The notes under the pieces: model-generated
What the model saw: the letters and a program-made list of their open reading frames with translations, nothing else
The model's database searches: none
Told to the model about the DNA's origin: nothing
Shown: in pieces, positions 42,278 to 51,620 of the stretch
Numbering within the stretch: position 1 is the stretch's first letter
Layout: each line of letters opens with the position of its first letter
Assembly: GCF_023638055.1 (NCBI RefSeq)
Contig: NZ_JAKRVY010000004.1
Location: forward strand, 186,001-250,000
Direction: 5' to 3'
From: Natranaeroarchaeum aerophilus
GTDB taxonomy: Archaea; Halobacteriota; Halobacteria; Halobacteriales; Natronoarchaeaceae
DNA: 64,000 nucleotides
Program-made: the position numbers and the translations under genes

Positions 42278-43144
42278 ATGACAGAACACGTGCTTACCCC
42301 GATCGACGGCTCGGACGAGGCGTTTGCTGCACTGTCGTATAGTTGCAGCATGTTCCCCGACGCAAACCACGTGGCGATTCACGTAATAAACCCCACGATG
42401 AAACGGTACGAGGGCCACGGATACGACGCGGGATGGCTCACAGAGGCACAACGCGAGGCCGAGGAGTACCACGAGACCGCACGAGAGATAGCCCAGCAGT
42501 ACGATGTTACGGTAGCGGAATCGGTAACGGAACAGGGCGATCCTGCCCGGGAAATCGTCAACTACAGCGCAGAACAGGGGATCGAGCATATCGTGATGGG
42601 GAGTGTTGGACGTTCAAGCCTCGGGAACCTGGTCGTTGGTAGCGTTGCGAAGACGGTCACTCGACGGACTCCCACATCCGTTACTGTCGTGCGAAACGTC
42701 GAAACACCGGAGGTAGATCCCCCTCACGATATCCTCGTCGCTATCGATGGTTCAGAACAGGCCTACGGGGCGCTCGAGTACGCCCTGAGCGCACTTCCAT
42801 CGGCAACGGTCTCGGTCCTGTACGTCGTTGAGCCATCACTGGAGCTGCCGATTTCCCATGCCGAGGCGAAAGCATCCGAGGACACCGCCGAAGGCGCGGA
42901 AAACGATGCGGATGCAGTCCTCGAAACGGCACAGCGACGGGCCGACGAACACGACAGGACGATCGATACCGCATCCAGACGTGGAAAGCCGTCACGGATG
43001 ATTCTCGAACACGTTGCGGAACACGATTTCGATCACCTCGTTGTCGGCCATTCCGGGCAGTCGGGATGGCAGAAGATACTCCTGGGGAGTGTCGCCGAAA
43101 CGATGGTGTTCCGATCCCCTGTCCCGGTTACCGTCGTCCGGTAG
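42278..43144 (+). CDS. Tandem-domain universal stress protein
   Basis: A 288-aa two-domain USP. Domain 1 reads MTEHVLTPIDGSDEAFAAL and GSVGRSSLGNLVVGSVAKTV; domain 2 reads HDILVAIDGSEQAYGALEYA and GHSGQSGWQKILLGSVAETM. Both nucleotide loops are intact. It runs opposite to the neighbours on either side, so it has its own promoter and is not part of a single USP operon. Confidence 0.94.
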   Translation: MTEHVLTPIDGSDEAFAALSYSCSMFPDANHVAIHVINPTMKRYEGHGYDAGWLTEAQREAEEYHETAREIAQQYDVTVAESVTEQGDPAREIVNYSAEQGIEHIVMGSVGRSSLGNLVVGSVAKTVTRRTPTSVTVVRNVETPEVDPPHDILVAIDGSEQAYGALEYALSALPSATVSVLYVVEPSLELPISHAEAKASEDTAEGAENDADAVLETAQRRADEHDRTIDTASRRGKPSRMILEHVAEHDFDHLVVGHSGQSGWQKILLGSVAETMVFRSPVPVTVVR

Positions 43145-43312
43145 TGGGCAACGCCCCCTGAACGGATGGTTCAAAACGAGCGGATCGAGGTCGTTCGAAA
43201 ATCAACGATTTCGCGATAGAGGGGCGCTACTCGCCTTGTCCGGCGACGCCGTCAGCGAATGACCGAGATCGAGACGGTCGGCGATTGACGCGACCAGAAC
43301 CCTTCGAGCCGA

Positions 43313-43732
43313 TCAAACAGTCAACACTGGCCGGTCCGGCGTTCGGAGGATCCGTTCGGCGACGCTTCCGATCCGGTTTGTTCGGCTGTGGCCCTGGCCC
43401 TGATACCCGATCACGATCACGTCCGCATCGATCTCTGCTGCGGCCCTGTGGACCTCCTCCCAGGGTCGCCCACGGCAAACGGTCTGACTCGTCTCGATGC
43501 CGATCTCGGCCGCGCGATCTTCGATCCCTGCAAGTATTGTCGACCCACGGTCTTCGAGGTTGTCGAGTACGAGTTCACTGCTGCTCAGCGCGGGTTGCCC
43601 GTATCGGTTGGTTTCGACGCAGTACAGTGCGTGCACGTCCGCATCGTACCGGGTGGCGAGTTCGAGAGCGTGCTCGACTGCGCGACTCGCTGGATCGCTC
43701 CCGTCAGTCGGAACGAGGATCGTTTCGTACAT
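43313..43732 (-). CDS. Universal stress protein, single domain
   Basis: A 139-aa USP starting MYETILVPTDGSDPAS. The nucleotide loop GYQGQGHSRTNRIGSVAERI is intact but carries a polar insert compared with its neighbours. HALYCVETNRYGQPAL is a short variant after the second strand. It is 68 bp upstream of the stop of another minus-strand USP, but each seems to have its own start region. Confidence 0.93.
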   Translation of the reverse strand: MYETILVPTDGSDPASRAVEHALELATRYDADVHALYCVETNRYGQPALSSSELVLDNLEDRGSTILAGIEDRAAEIGIETSQTVCRGRPWEEVHRAAAEIDADVIVIGYQGQGHSRTNRIGSVAERILRTPDRPVLTV

Positions 43733-43800
43733 CGGTAGGAACGACTAGATCGAACGCGAGCAAATAGTGCGTTTGTCGCTGGTTGACACGACGAGAGCAC

Positions 43801-44205
43801 TCACGCAGTAAGCACCGGGTGGTCGGTGTTTCTGACGACGCGCTCGGCCGTGCTCCCGATCTCTTCACCGCCACCGATTCCCTGGTTCCCGAGGATGAGT
43901 AGCTCCGCGTCGACCGCGTCGGCGTAGTCAATTATCTCGGCGTGCGGACGACCTCGCCGCAGTTCGGTCGTGACGTCGAGTGGAGTTCGGTCGTGTAGAT
44001 CGGCCAACAATCCATCCGCGTGCTCTTCGAGATCATCGAGTACCTGCGTCGATTCCGCCAACATCGAATCTCCGTATCGCCGCGTGTCGATGACCGAGAT
44101 CCCATACAACTCGGATTCGAACGCAGTAGCCAGGTCTACGGCCTGTTCGACGGCACGGGTCGCCGGATCACTGCCATCGGTTGCAACGAGAATTCGATCG
44201 TACAT
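43801..44205 (-). CDS. Universal stress protein, single domain with shortened loop
   Basis: A 134-aa USP beginning MYDRILVATDGSDPAT. The nucleotide loop is shortened (GNQGIGGGEEIGSTAERV), lacking two or three residues between the Gly pair and GS, so ATP binding may differ from its neighbours. It is closely similar to the gene at 43313, from which it probably arose by duplication, and both are on the minus strand. Confidence 0.92.
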   Translation of the reverse strand: MYDRILVATDGSDPATRAVEQAVDLATAFESELYGISVIDTRRYGDSMLAESTQVLDDLEEHADGLLADLHDRTPLDVTTELRRGRPHAEIIDYADAVDAELLILGNQGIGGGEEIGSTAERVVRNTDHPVLTA

Positions 44206-44367
44206 GACCTACTAGTGTTCCACCACGGATCGGGGTAAATACGTTCAAGCCCGTCTTCAGGTGAGCAACAGTGCCCGACCAGCAACTATTCCGACATAAG
44301 GGACTACTCCAGTGCGATCCAGTATGCATACGTACCGAATCGAACACAATCGGCTACAGCACAATTC

Positions 44368-45261
44368 ATGCCACGCACCGTTCTCGTTCCGATCGATGGG
44401 TCCGAGCAATCGTACGGAGGGGTCGCGTACGCACTGGAATCGTTTCCGGCGGCGGAGTTGACCAGCCTCTATGTGATCGATGCGGAGAAAGAATGGGAGA
44501 TCTTTTCGGGACCGGGTCTGACGGAAGACTGGGAATCGCAAGTTACTGAGCTCGCGGAGAAACGCCACGATCGAGCCGAAACGCTCGCATCGGAGTACGA
44601 CACCCATATCGAGCGCGACACGAGGTCCGGAAGCCCTCGCAAACAGATCATCAAGTACGTCATCGATCACGATATCGATCACATCGTGATGGGGCGTCAC
44701 GGCGAGTCGTCGGTTTCCACCCCGTTCATGGGCCAGGTCACGGAAGCCGTCATCAGGCGTTCACCTGTTTCAGTCTCGGTCGTCCCACTCACGGCTCGCG
44801 AGGTGCAGTCTGCCGAGTGGCCTGGAGCGGTTCTGGTACCGTTCGACGGCTCCGACCCCGCAACGGACGCACTGGAGTATACCCTGACTCAGTTTGAGAG
44901 TGACCCAGTAACGGCATTACACGTGATCGAAGGAATTGGCGAGTACGACGCCGAGGGAATCGAAGGGACGTATCTCGAAGAGCAACTGCAGAAACTCTCA
45001 GAGGACGCCGATGAACTGCTCGATACGGCAGAGCGTCTGGCGAGTGGGCACGGGACAGAGATACACACTGCTACGGAGTACGGTCGGGCGGGGCGATCGA
45101 TCATCGAGTACGGTACAGCAAACGGGTTCGACCAGATTATTATGGGAAGTCACGGCCGTACTGGAATCTCCCGAATCGTCCTCGGGAGTGTCGCCGAGAC
45201 GGTCGCCCGACGCTCACCCATCCCCGTCTCGCTCGTGAGAGATGTTCCGGACAGTTCCTGA
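44368..45261 (+). CDS. Tandem-domain universal stress protein with atypical first loop
   Basis: A 297-aa two-domain USP starting MPRTVLVPIDGSEQSY. The first domain's loop reads GRHGESSVSTPFMGQVTEAV with Gly-Gln in place of Gly-Ser, which may weaken phosphate contact. The second domain (GSHGRTGISRIVLGSVAETV) is canonical. One active and one degenerate site would make this an asymmetric sensor. Transcribed away from its neighbour at 44205. Confidence 0.94.
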   Translation: MPRTVLVPIDGSEQSYGGVAYALESFPAAELTSLYVIDAEKEWEIFSGPGLTEDWESQVTELAEKRHDRAETLASEYDTHIERDTRSGSPRKQIIKYVIDHDIDHIVMGRHGESSVSTPFMGQVTEAVIRRSPVSVSVVPLTAREVQSAEWPGAVLVPFDGSDPATDALEYTLTQFESDPVTALHVIEGIGEYDAEGIEGTYLEEQLQKLSEDADELLDTAERLASGHGTEIHTATEYGRAGRSIIEYGTANGFDQIIMGSHGRTGISRIVLGSVAETVARRSPIPVSLVRDVPDSS

Positions 45262-45302
45262 GTTGTCGCACACTCGCGAGGACCGAACTGTCCCGGACAC
45301 CG

Positions 45303-45308
45303 AAAAAA
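45303..45308 (-). terminator. T-run downstream of the solute-binding protein gene
   Basis: Six T residues on the minus strand follow the stop codon by about 70 bp. Six A residues are seen from the plus strand, so this would end only the minus-strand gene. Confidence 0.35.
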
Positions 45309-45378
45309 CGCCACGGGCTGATCTGTTTCGATCGGTTGTACCGTATGTAGCTACATAGCATCTAGCGACGAACGAGGA

Positions 45379-46596
45379 TCACTCCCACCCCTCCCGGATC
45401 TCTTCTGCCGCCGCCGTGAAGCGATCGGCAATATCGTCGCCATCGTCAAGGATGTCGACGATCGCGTCGTCGAGGGGGCCCCATACAGCGTCTATCTCCC
45501 GGTGAGCCGGCTGCAAGCTCGCTTGCGCGAATGACTCGTGGAACGCTGCGACATCCTCCGGCAGCGCTTCGAGATCCACATCGGCAACGACCGGTATACG
45601 AGAGTGATCCGTAGCCATCCGTTCTACGACCTCGTCGTTGGTGCAGTACCACTCCGCGAAGTCGATGGCGGTATCGCGGCGATCGTCTCCCTCGTCGTCG
45701 GTCATCGCGGTCGTGAAATACCACAACGAGATGCCCGCATACGGTGAGAGTTCGCCACCGTCGATCTCCGGAACCGACGTCACACCGGGGTCAACCGTTG
45801 CGTCACGCAGACCGTCTACCGCCCACGGGCCGTTGACGTGGAATAGGGCATCACCGCGGGCGAAGGCATCCGTCTGGGTGTCGTAGTCGAGGTCGGACGG
45901 CTGGAACTCGGACAGTTCGTCACGGTACAGCTCCATCCCTTCGTGAAACTCGTCGTCCTCGATCCCGAGCACCGGGTTGTCATCCTCGTCGAGTCGGGAG
46001 ACGAATCCGCCGAAGGCAAGGAGATACGCACTGAGGAAGTATGCCCGGCCCGGACAGGTGAAGCCGTACTGATCGTCGTCAGGTGCGTGAAACTCCTCGG
46101 CCTCGGTGACCAGTTCGTCGAGCGTCTCGGGCGGACTGTCGAGATACTCGCGATTGTACAGCAGCGTCGGTACCTCGGCCGACCGCGGCAGGCCGATCGT
46201 CTCCTCGCCATCAGGAGTCCGAACCGCCTGTGCAGCGAGTTCAGTAAACGTTTCGTCGACATCCAGGTCGAGATACTCGGTTACGTCGAATAGAAACCCC
46301 CGATCGTGGTGGTTACCGACGCGGTCGTGCGTCCATGTATACAGTTCGGGGGGGTTCCCGCCATCGACTGCCGTCGCAAGCTGGCTCTCCAGAGCAGAGA
46401 ACTCCTGAACACTGATCTGCGATCCCGTCTCGGCTTCGTACGCGTCGACGCCTGTCGCCAGCGCGGCTGCAAGGGGATCGGTGAGCTCGTGCCAGATGCT
46501 GGCGTCACCGGGGGAATCTTCACCGTTCAGACACCCCGACAGCGCGCTCGCGGCGACGATTCCGCCCGCACTCTTGAGCACCGTTCGTCGATCCAT
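45379..46596 (-). CDS. Tat-exported ABC sugar-binding lipoprotein (MalE-like)
   Basis: A 405-aa precursor with twin-arginine MDRRTVL, lipobox ending at Cys22 (LSGC) and a family 1 solute-binding fold: SIWHELTDPLAAAL, NPPELYTWTHD, LPRSAEVPTLLYNREYL and FHVNGPWAV. It should capture an oligosaccharide at the outer membrane face. No permease or ATPase genes flank it, so it depends on a transporter encoded elsewhere. The start at the ATG before DRRTVL is fixed by the signal peptide. Length is normal. Confidence 0.92.
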   Translation of the reverse strand: MDRRTVLKSAGGIVAASALSGCLNGEDSPGDASIWHELTDPLAAALATGVDAYEAETGSQISVQEFSALESQLATAVDGGNPPELYTWTHDRVGNHHDRGFLFDVTEYLDLDVDETFTELAAQAVRTPDGEETIGLPRSAEVPTLLYNREYLDSPPETLDELVTEAEEFHAPDDDQYGFTCPGRAYFLSAYLLAFGGFVSRLDEDDNPVLGIEDDEFHEGMELYRDELSEFQPSDLDYDTQTDAFARGDALFHVNGPWAVDGLRDATVDPGVTSVPEIDGGELSPYAGISLWYFTTAMTDDEGDDRRDTAIDFAEWYCTNDEVVERMATDHSRIPVVADVDLEALPEDVAAFHESFAQASLQPAHREIDAVWGPLDDAIVDILDDGDDIADRFTAAAEEIREGWE

Positions 46597-46766
46597 TATC
46601 TGCTTTTGAGCGAGAACGGACATAGGGTCTGCGGTACGTACTCTCCCGTACCGACTGCCCTCGACAGGAGAGTACCCCGGTGTACGACATCGATAAGCCT
46701 ACATTACGTTCGACCTGTTCCGGTACCCCTTGTCTAACAAAGCGGATCGGCGCTGTTCGTAAACCT

Positions 46767-46985
46767 ATGTCACAGGTCGGCCACCACCTGCCCCTGCCGG
46801 AGGAGATCACGTCACCCCGGGCGAAACTGGTCTACCTTCATATCGCTATCTCCGGGGACGTGTCAGTTCGGGAACTCGAACAGACCCTCCGTATGTCGAA
46901 GCTCGCACTGTTCGGCGTACTCGATTCCCTAGAGAGTGGTGGATTCATCTCGCAGGTCGACCAGCGATACACTTGCAAAACGTGA
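46767..46985 (+). CDS. Small winged-helix-like protein, orphan regulator
   Basis: A 72-aa protein starting MSQVGHHLPLPEEIT. The rest is a winged-helix-like fold: AKLVYLHIAISGDVSVRELEQTLRMSKLALFGVLDSLESGGFI. An in-frame longer start would add a Cys/Arg-rich stretch, which is unlikely. It lies between the sugar-binding protein gene and the isoprenoid genes. No ligand domain is present, so it could act as a minimal DNA-binding regulator. Confidence 0.7.
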   Translation: MSQVGHHLPLPEEITSPRAKLVYLHIAISGDVSVRELEQTLRMSKLALFGVLDSLESGGFISQVDQRYTCKT

Positions 46986-47001
46986 GCCCCCCAGAGCCAG
47001 A

Positions 47002-48054
47002 TCAGTAGCCGCGTTCGATCAGGTAGTCCGCGAGATCCTCGAGCAGATCACGTGACTCGTTATCGGGGAGAACTTCAAGTCGCTCTTTGCCCGACTCCAC
47101 GAGCTCCGCAGACATATCCCGCGCGTAATCGATACTGCCAGCCGCTTCGAGCGCCGCGACCGCCTCGTCGATCTCCGCTTCGGTAACCGCTTCGACGGAG
47201 TCGGTTTCGACAAGCGAGTCGATGTCGACGCCGTGCTCTCTGGCGTGCAGCGTAAGGAGCGTCTGTTTGTTCTCGACGAGGTCGCTTCCGCGCTGTTTGC
47301 CGAGCGTCTCGCTTGGCACAGTCAGATCGAGGACATCATCCTGAATCTGGAACCCGCGCCCGATATCGAGCCCGTACCCGTACAGTGCCTCGACTGTCTC
47401 CTCGTCCGACCCCATCAGGATCGCTGGAAGGCACGCAGCTGCTCCGTACAGCACCGCGGTCTTCTGTTCGACCATGTCGAGGTACTCCTCGGGCAGGACG
47501 TCGTCGCGGGTCTCGAAGGCCACGTCGAGCGCCTGGCCCTCACAGATGTGCGTACAGGTCGACGCGAGAACATCGAGTGCTTCGACCATCTGATCGGACG
47601 GCGCATTCGTCTCAATCATGATCTCGAAGGCCTTCGAGTAGAGCGTGTCGCCTGCGAGAATCGCCGTCTCCAGATCGTACTCGCGGTGGACCGCCGGGAC
47701 GCCACGCCGCAGGTCGTCATCGTCCATGATGTCGTCGTGGATCAGGGTAAACGACTGAATGACCTCGACGCTAATCGCTGCCGATAGCACGTCAATCTCT
47801 TCTTCCTGTTTGAGCGTCGGGAAGGATCGGTACTCGACCTCGGATGCATCGGTGTCCGCAAGCGACTCTGCGACAAGTAACGAAACCGTCGGACGGAGTC
47901 GCTTTCCACCGGCATCGAGCAGATACCGCGAGGCCTCGTAGAGCCGTTCTGGCTCGACGATGGGGAGCTTTTCCGGAATCGCGTCGTTGACGAGTTCGCG
48001 TCGCTGGCGAACTGCCGCTAACACGCGATCGTTTCGGGCCTCGGTATCGTTCAT
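47002..48054 (-). CDS. idsA: Geranylgeranyl/farnesyl diphosphate synthase (IdsA-type)
   Basis: A 350-aa trans-prenyl synthase that condenses IPP onto allylic diphosphates for archaeal lipids. The first Asp-rich motif is IHDDIMDDDD and the second QIQDDVLD; GGKRLRP binds diphosphate and the GKQRGSDLVENKQTLL segment follows the second motif. The ATG at 48054 is just past the RNase J stop (48056-48058), so the two genes are joined. An in-frame TTG at 48063 would overlap RNase J. Chain length is not decided from sequence alone. Confidence 0.95.
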   Translation of the reverse strand: MNDTEARNDRVLAAVRQRRELVNDAIPEKLPIVEPERLYEASRYLLDAGGKRLRPTVSLLVAESLADTDASEVEYRSFPTLKQEEEIDVLSAAISVEVIQSFTLIHDDIMDDDDLRRGVPAVHREYDLETAILAGDTLYSKAFEIMIETNAPSDQMVEALDVLASTCTHICEGQALDVAFETRDDVLPEEYLDMVEQKTAVLYGAAACLPAILMGSDEETVEALYGYGLDIGRGFQIQDDVLDLTVPSETLGKQRGSDLVENKQTLLTLHAREHGVDIDSLVETDSVEAVTEAEIDEAVAALEAAGSIDYARDMSAELVESGKERLEVLPDNESRDLLEDLADYLIERGY

Positions 48055-48055
48055 G

Positions 48056-49408
48056 TCAGTCAACGAGTTGGATGCGGTTGCCGTTCCGAGTTACGTGCAG
48101 ATCGCGTCCCATCGTGTAGCCCTGATTGGACGCGAGGTCGACGTAGCCCGAGAACCCTTTCATGTTCTGGTGGGCCGGGATGACGTGCTGGGGCTGGAGC
48201 GCGTCCAGCATCTCGTAGTGGCCCTCCTGGCAGAGGTGCCCGGAGACGTGGATGTCGTCGTAGATCCGGGCGCCCTGCATGCCGAGCAGTTTCTCGGCCT
48301 GGTAGCGCTGGCCCTCGTTGGTCGGCTCCGGAATCACACGAGCCGAGAAGACGACCTTGTCGCCGTCCTGGATATCGTAGGGCGTCTCACCGCGGGCCAT
48401 CCGGGTAAGCATCGCGCGCGGCTCGCCCTGGTGGCCTGTGACGACTGGCAGGAAGTTCTCCTTGCCCTCGTTCATAATCCGCTTGAACGTGCGGTCGACG
48501 GATTTCCGGTGGCCAAACATTCCCAGGTCGTCCGGGAAGTCGACGAAGTCGAGGCGTTCCGCAGTGCCGGAGTACTTTTCCATCGAGCGCCCGAGCAGGA
48601 CGGGCTGACGCCCGATATCCTTGGCAAACTCGACGAGGCTGGTCACACGCGAGATGTGACTGGAGAACGTCGTCGCGACGATACCCCCGTCGTAGTCCTC
48701 CATGCTGTAGAGGGCGTCTTTGAGGTGCCGTCGCGCGACGGACTCGCTGGGCGTGCGGCCCTTTTTGTTCGCGTTCGTACAGTCCTCGATGTAACAGAGC
48801 ACGCCGTTGCCCTCGCGACCGATCTCGCGGAACCGCTTCATATCGATCGGGTCACCGATGACCGGATCGTGATCCATGCGCTTGTCGAGGCCGTAGACGA
48901 CCGAGCCTTCCGGCGTGTGAAGCACCGGATTGATCGCGTCGATGATCGAGTGCGTGACGTTGACGAACTCAAGATCGACGTTGCCGCTGTCGCCGATCCG
49001 CATCGTCTCGCCTGCTTCCATCTTTACCAGATCGTTGTCGACGCCGAACTTCTGTTCGCCCTCGATCTGCTGTTTGACGAGCTCGATCGTAAACGGCGAC
49101 GCGACGATCGGTGCGTCGTACCGGTGGGCGAGCTTGCTGATCGCGCCGATGTGGTCGAGGTGACCGTGCGTCGGGACGATTGCCTGGACGTCGCCCTCGA
49201 GCTGGCTCATGATCCGATCGTCCGGAATCGCTCCCATATCGATCAGATCGAGACTGTGCATCCGTTCGGTTTCGACGTTGTCGTGGATCAGAACCTGCGA
49301 GAGGTTCAGACCCATGTCGAAGATGACGACGTCGTCACCAGCGCGAACGGCAGTCATCTGCCGTCCGACTTCCTCGTAGCCGCCGATTGTTGCGATTTCG
49401 ATTTCCAT
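48056..49408 (-). CDS. Ribonuclease J (beta-CASP metallo-beta-lactamase)
   Basis: A 450-aa nuclease of the archaeal RNase J group. Zinc ligands lie in [12 protein letters not shown]; the beta-CASP part has the SHISRVTSL and [13 protein letters not shown] motifs and [15 protein letters not shown]. It degrades or trims RNA 5'-to-3'. The start [15 protein letters not shown] matches the family. It overlaps the prenyl synthase start region and is its first operon partner, the usual archaeal arrangement. In other haloarchaea isopentenyl phosphate kinase often sits next to it. Confidence 0.94.
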   Translation of the reverse strand: MEIEIATIGGYEEVGRQMTAVRAGDDVVIFDMGLNLSQVLIHDNVETERMHSLDLIDMGAIPDDRIMSQLEGDVQAIVPTHGHLDHIGAISKLAHRYDAPIVASPFTIELVKQQIEGEQKFGVDNDLVKMEAGETMRIGDSGNVDLEFVNVTHSIIDAINPVLHTPEGSVVYGLDKRMDHDPVIGDPIDMKRFREIGREGNGVLCYIEDCTNANKKGRTPSESVARRHLKDALYSMEDYDGGIVATTFSSHISRVTSLVEFAKDIGRQPVLLGRSMEKYSGTAERLDFVDFPDDLGMFGHRKSVDRTFKRIMNEGKENFLPVVTGHQGEPRAMLTRMARGETPYDIQDGDKVVFSARVIPEPTNEGQRYQAEKLLGMQGARIYDDIHVSGHLCQEGHYEMLDALQPQHVIPAHQNMKGFSGYVDLASNQGYTMGRDLHVTRNGNRIQLVD

Positions 49409-49638
49409 AGTTGGTCCGAGCATTCAAAGCCACGTGTGTGGCGCGTCCGCTCACTGAAACGCCCGCGGAAAACGGGAACGAGACCCCGGCGTCTTACAGC
49501 ACGTCGGCCGCGCACCCGCCTGCAGGATCCGTCGTCACGACGGACCCCACTACCCGCGGGTCGTGTTACTCGCTCCTACGAGTCCCTATACTAAAAAGGC
49601 GCGGCTTGCCGGTCACTGAAATAGGGGTGTCTTTATGG

Positions 49639-50280
49639 CTACTGCTCGACCGCTCCCTGAAGCCGTTCTTTGAGCTGCTCTGCGACCCCCAGGAGGTGGG
49701 CCTGGCCCCAGAGTGCAACGATAAGCGCACCAGCGGTATTGAACATCAGGTCGACGACGGTGTCGTCGAGGCCGTGCTGGGAGAGCGGCATCGTGATGCC
49801 AGTCTGCGCGGCGAAAACATCCAGACCGAACTCGAAGAGCTCCCAGAGGACGCCAAAGGCGATCACGAAGATGAGAATGTAAAAGAAGTAGAACCGCTTC
49901 GGAAGTTCGATCTGATCGCTGTGCAGGTCGAGCGCGCGAACCGTGACGTAGCCGATGCCTGCCACGAGCGACGCCGAGAGTGCGTGGGTCAGGTGATCCC
50001 ACCAGTGGAAGTGGCCGTACATCCCGGCCGATCCGAGCGTATGGAAGAAGACGGCGGCAGTCACCCACAGCGCCAGCCACGGATCGAGTGGCAGTCTGTA
50101 GTTCCGTTCGAGCACCGCAGGCAGGAAGGTAATTGCAAGCGCGAGGCCGCCGTTGACGATCGCCTTCGGGTTGCCGTTCACAATGCCGAACGCGACGATT
50201 CCGACCAGAATCAACTGCATCGCACGGGAGAACCGTCGTTGCTGGCGTGGCGGGACGGCACGGCGGACACGGTCGATCAT
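49639..50280 (-). CDS. Membrane protein, YjdF/DUF2238-like
   Basis: A 213-aa protein with five to six hydrophobic helices. HFHWWDHLTHALSASLV, FGVLWELFEFGLD and GLDDTVVDLMFNTAGA are the histidine/acid-rich motifs of the DUF2238 (YjdF) group. It starts at MIDRVRRAVPP, overlapping the upstream membrane gene by ATGA. The role is unknown; the conserved His/Asp/Glu motifs suggest metal or ligand binding in the membrane. Confidence 0.82.
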   Translation of the reverse strand: MIDRVRRAVPPRQQRRFSRAMQLILVGIVAFGIVNGNPKAIVNGGLALAITFLPAVLERNYRLPLDPWLALWVTAAVFFHTLGSAGMYGHFHWWDHLTHALSASLVAGIGYVTVRALDLHSDQIELPKRFYFFYILIFVIAFGVLWELFEFGLDVFAAQTGITMPLSQHGLDDTVVDLMFNTAGALIVALWGQAHLLGVAEQLKERLQGAVEQ

Positions 50281-50882
50281 CGGCGCATCACCTGGCCGAA
50301 CTTCCGTCGAAGGCGGCGTGATCGCGGCCGGAAGTACAGGTTGAACATGACACCAGCCACAATCCCGGCGAGTGTGACCCAGATCCATTCGATCATGAGT
50401 GCCTCGTTGGTCGTGAGAAATTCCGTGCCGAGATAGACGTCCATGTTGTACCGCAGAATCGTCCACAGCCCCGCCGCTGCAAGCGTCGCCGTGACGGTGA
50501 GGACGACCGCGAACCAGTCGGTGATCCGCATCCACGTCAGCAGGTGGAGTTCGACGGTGACGATCAGGGCGAGCGCCGCGATCGAGAGGTAGGTTGCGAA
50601 GGTGTTCGAGAGCGCGGAGAGTTCGAGCGCGCGCACCACGATCGGTAGCGTCGCGAGCAGTAGTAGCTCCCAGGGTAGCATGACGTACGGCGAGCGGTGA
50701 ACCACCGGCGGGACGAGCACGATACCTGCCGTTGCAGCCGTAAAGGCGATCCACTGCAGGTCGAGATCCAGCACGCTTTCGAGCAAGACGATGCCGAGAA
50801 TTGCGACGAACGTCCACCCGATGATCGCGTTCAGACGGTTGTCGTTGAACAGGCTTTCGAGGATATCCTCCTGTTGTTCCAT
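50277..50882 (-). CDS. Multi-helix membrane protein of unknown function
   Basis: A 201-aa protein with about six hydrophobic segments, from IGWTFVAILGIVLLESVLDL to TLAGIVAGVMFNLYF, then a basic tail (RPRSRRLRRKFG). Its last four bases overlap the YjdF-like gene, so they are translated together and probably work as a pair. I see no known catalytic motif. It separates RNase J from the isopentenyl phosphate kinase end of the cluster. Confidence 0.75.
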   Translation of the reverse strand: MEQQEDILESLFNDNRLNAIIGWTFVAILGIVLLESVLDLDLQWIAFTAATAGIVLVPPVVHRSPYVMLPWELLLLATLPIVVRALELSALSNTFATYLSIAALALIVTVELHLLTWMRITDWFAVVLTVTATLAAAGLWTILRYNMDVYLGTEFLTTNEALMIEWIWVTLAGIVAGVMFNLYFRPRSRRLRRKFGQVMRR

Positions 50883-50969
50883 CTATCCCGTCTGGACACC
50901 CGTTCCTCTTAATAGCTATGGCCCGTCTTTCTACAGTATACTTATCCTTTTGAGATGCCTTTGAAATAT

Positions 50970-51575
50970 ATGATGATGCTGACTACCCACGTACTGGCTG
51001 GCCTCGCACTCGCACTTCCAGTCGTGGTTTTCGTGCCGGAACTCGCTCCTGTCGCGGTCGTCTCCGGGGCACTCGGTGGCGCGTGGCCCGATTTCGACCT
51101 GTACGCGGGCCACCGCAAGACGCTGCACTTTCCCGTGTACTACTCAGCACTGGCGGTTCCGGCCATCGGCTTGGCACTCGTCATCCCGACACTCCTGACG
51201 GTCGCCGTAGCAGTCGGCCTCGCCGCCGCAGCATTGCACTGTTTGATGGACGTCTTCGGCGGCGGCCTCGAACTCCGCCCATGGGAAGGGGGGTCGGAAA
51301 GGGCTGTGTACGACCACTACCACGACCGCTGGGTCACCCCACGGCGACTGATCCGATACGACGGTTCCCCCGAAGACCTCCTGCTCGCTGGCGGGTTTGC
51401 AGTGCCGACCGTCCTGCTACTCGACGGCCTCGTCGTCGTACTCGTCACGTTGTTGCTCGCCGTCTCCTTCGTGTACGTCGTCCTCCGGCGATGGCTCGCG
51501 GACCTCGCACCGGCGGTGTTCTCGAAGGTGCCGGAGCCGATCGAGGAGTACGTCCCCGATCGGTATACGGAGTGA
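50970..51575 (+). CDS. YdjM/DUF457-like membrane protein
   Basis: A 201-aa membrane protein of the YdjM/DUF457 type. The start MMMLTTHVLAGLALALP is chosen over 50955; both are in frame, and a TATATTAT-type TATACTTATC (50938-50947) lies about 25 bp before it. GGAWPDFDLYAGHRKTLH holds the conserved His/Asp motif and ALHCLMDVFGGGLELRP another. These suggest metal binding at the membrane, but the reaction is not known. It is divergent from the preceding pair. Confidence 0.8.
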   Translation: MMMLTTHVLAGLALALPVVVFVPELAPVAVVSGALGGAWPDFDLYAGHRKTLHFPVYYSALAVPAIGLALVIPTLLTVAVAVGLAAAALHCLMDVFGGGLELRPWEGGSERAVYDHYHDRWVTPRRLIRYDGSPEDLLLAGGFAVPTVLLLDGLVVVLVTLLLAVSFVYVVLRRWLADLAPAVFSKVPEPIEEYVPDRYTE

Positions 51576-51620
51576 GCGTCGACGACAACACCTATTTTCC
51601 TCGGACGGCGAACTCCGGCC

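Noticed and set aside
47960-49594. 544-codon plus-strand frame
   Set aside because: Mirror of RNase J, which carries the zinc motifs on the other strand.
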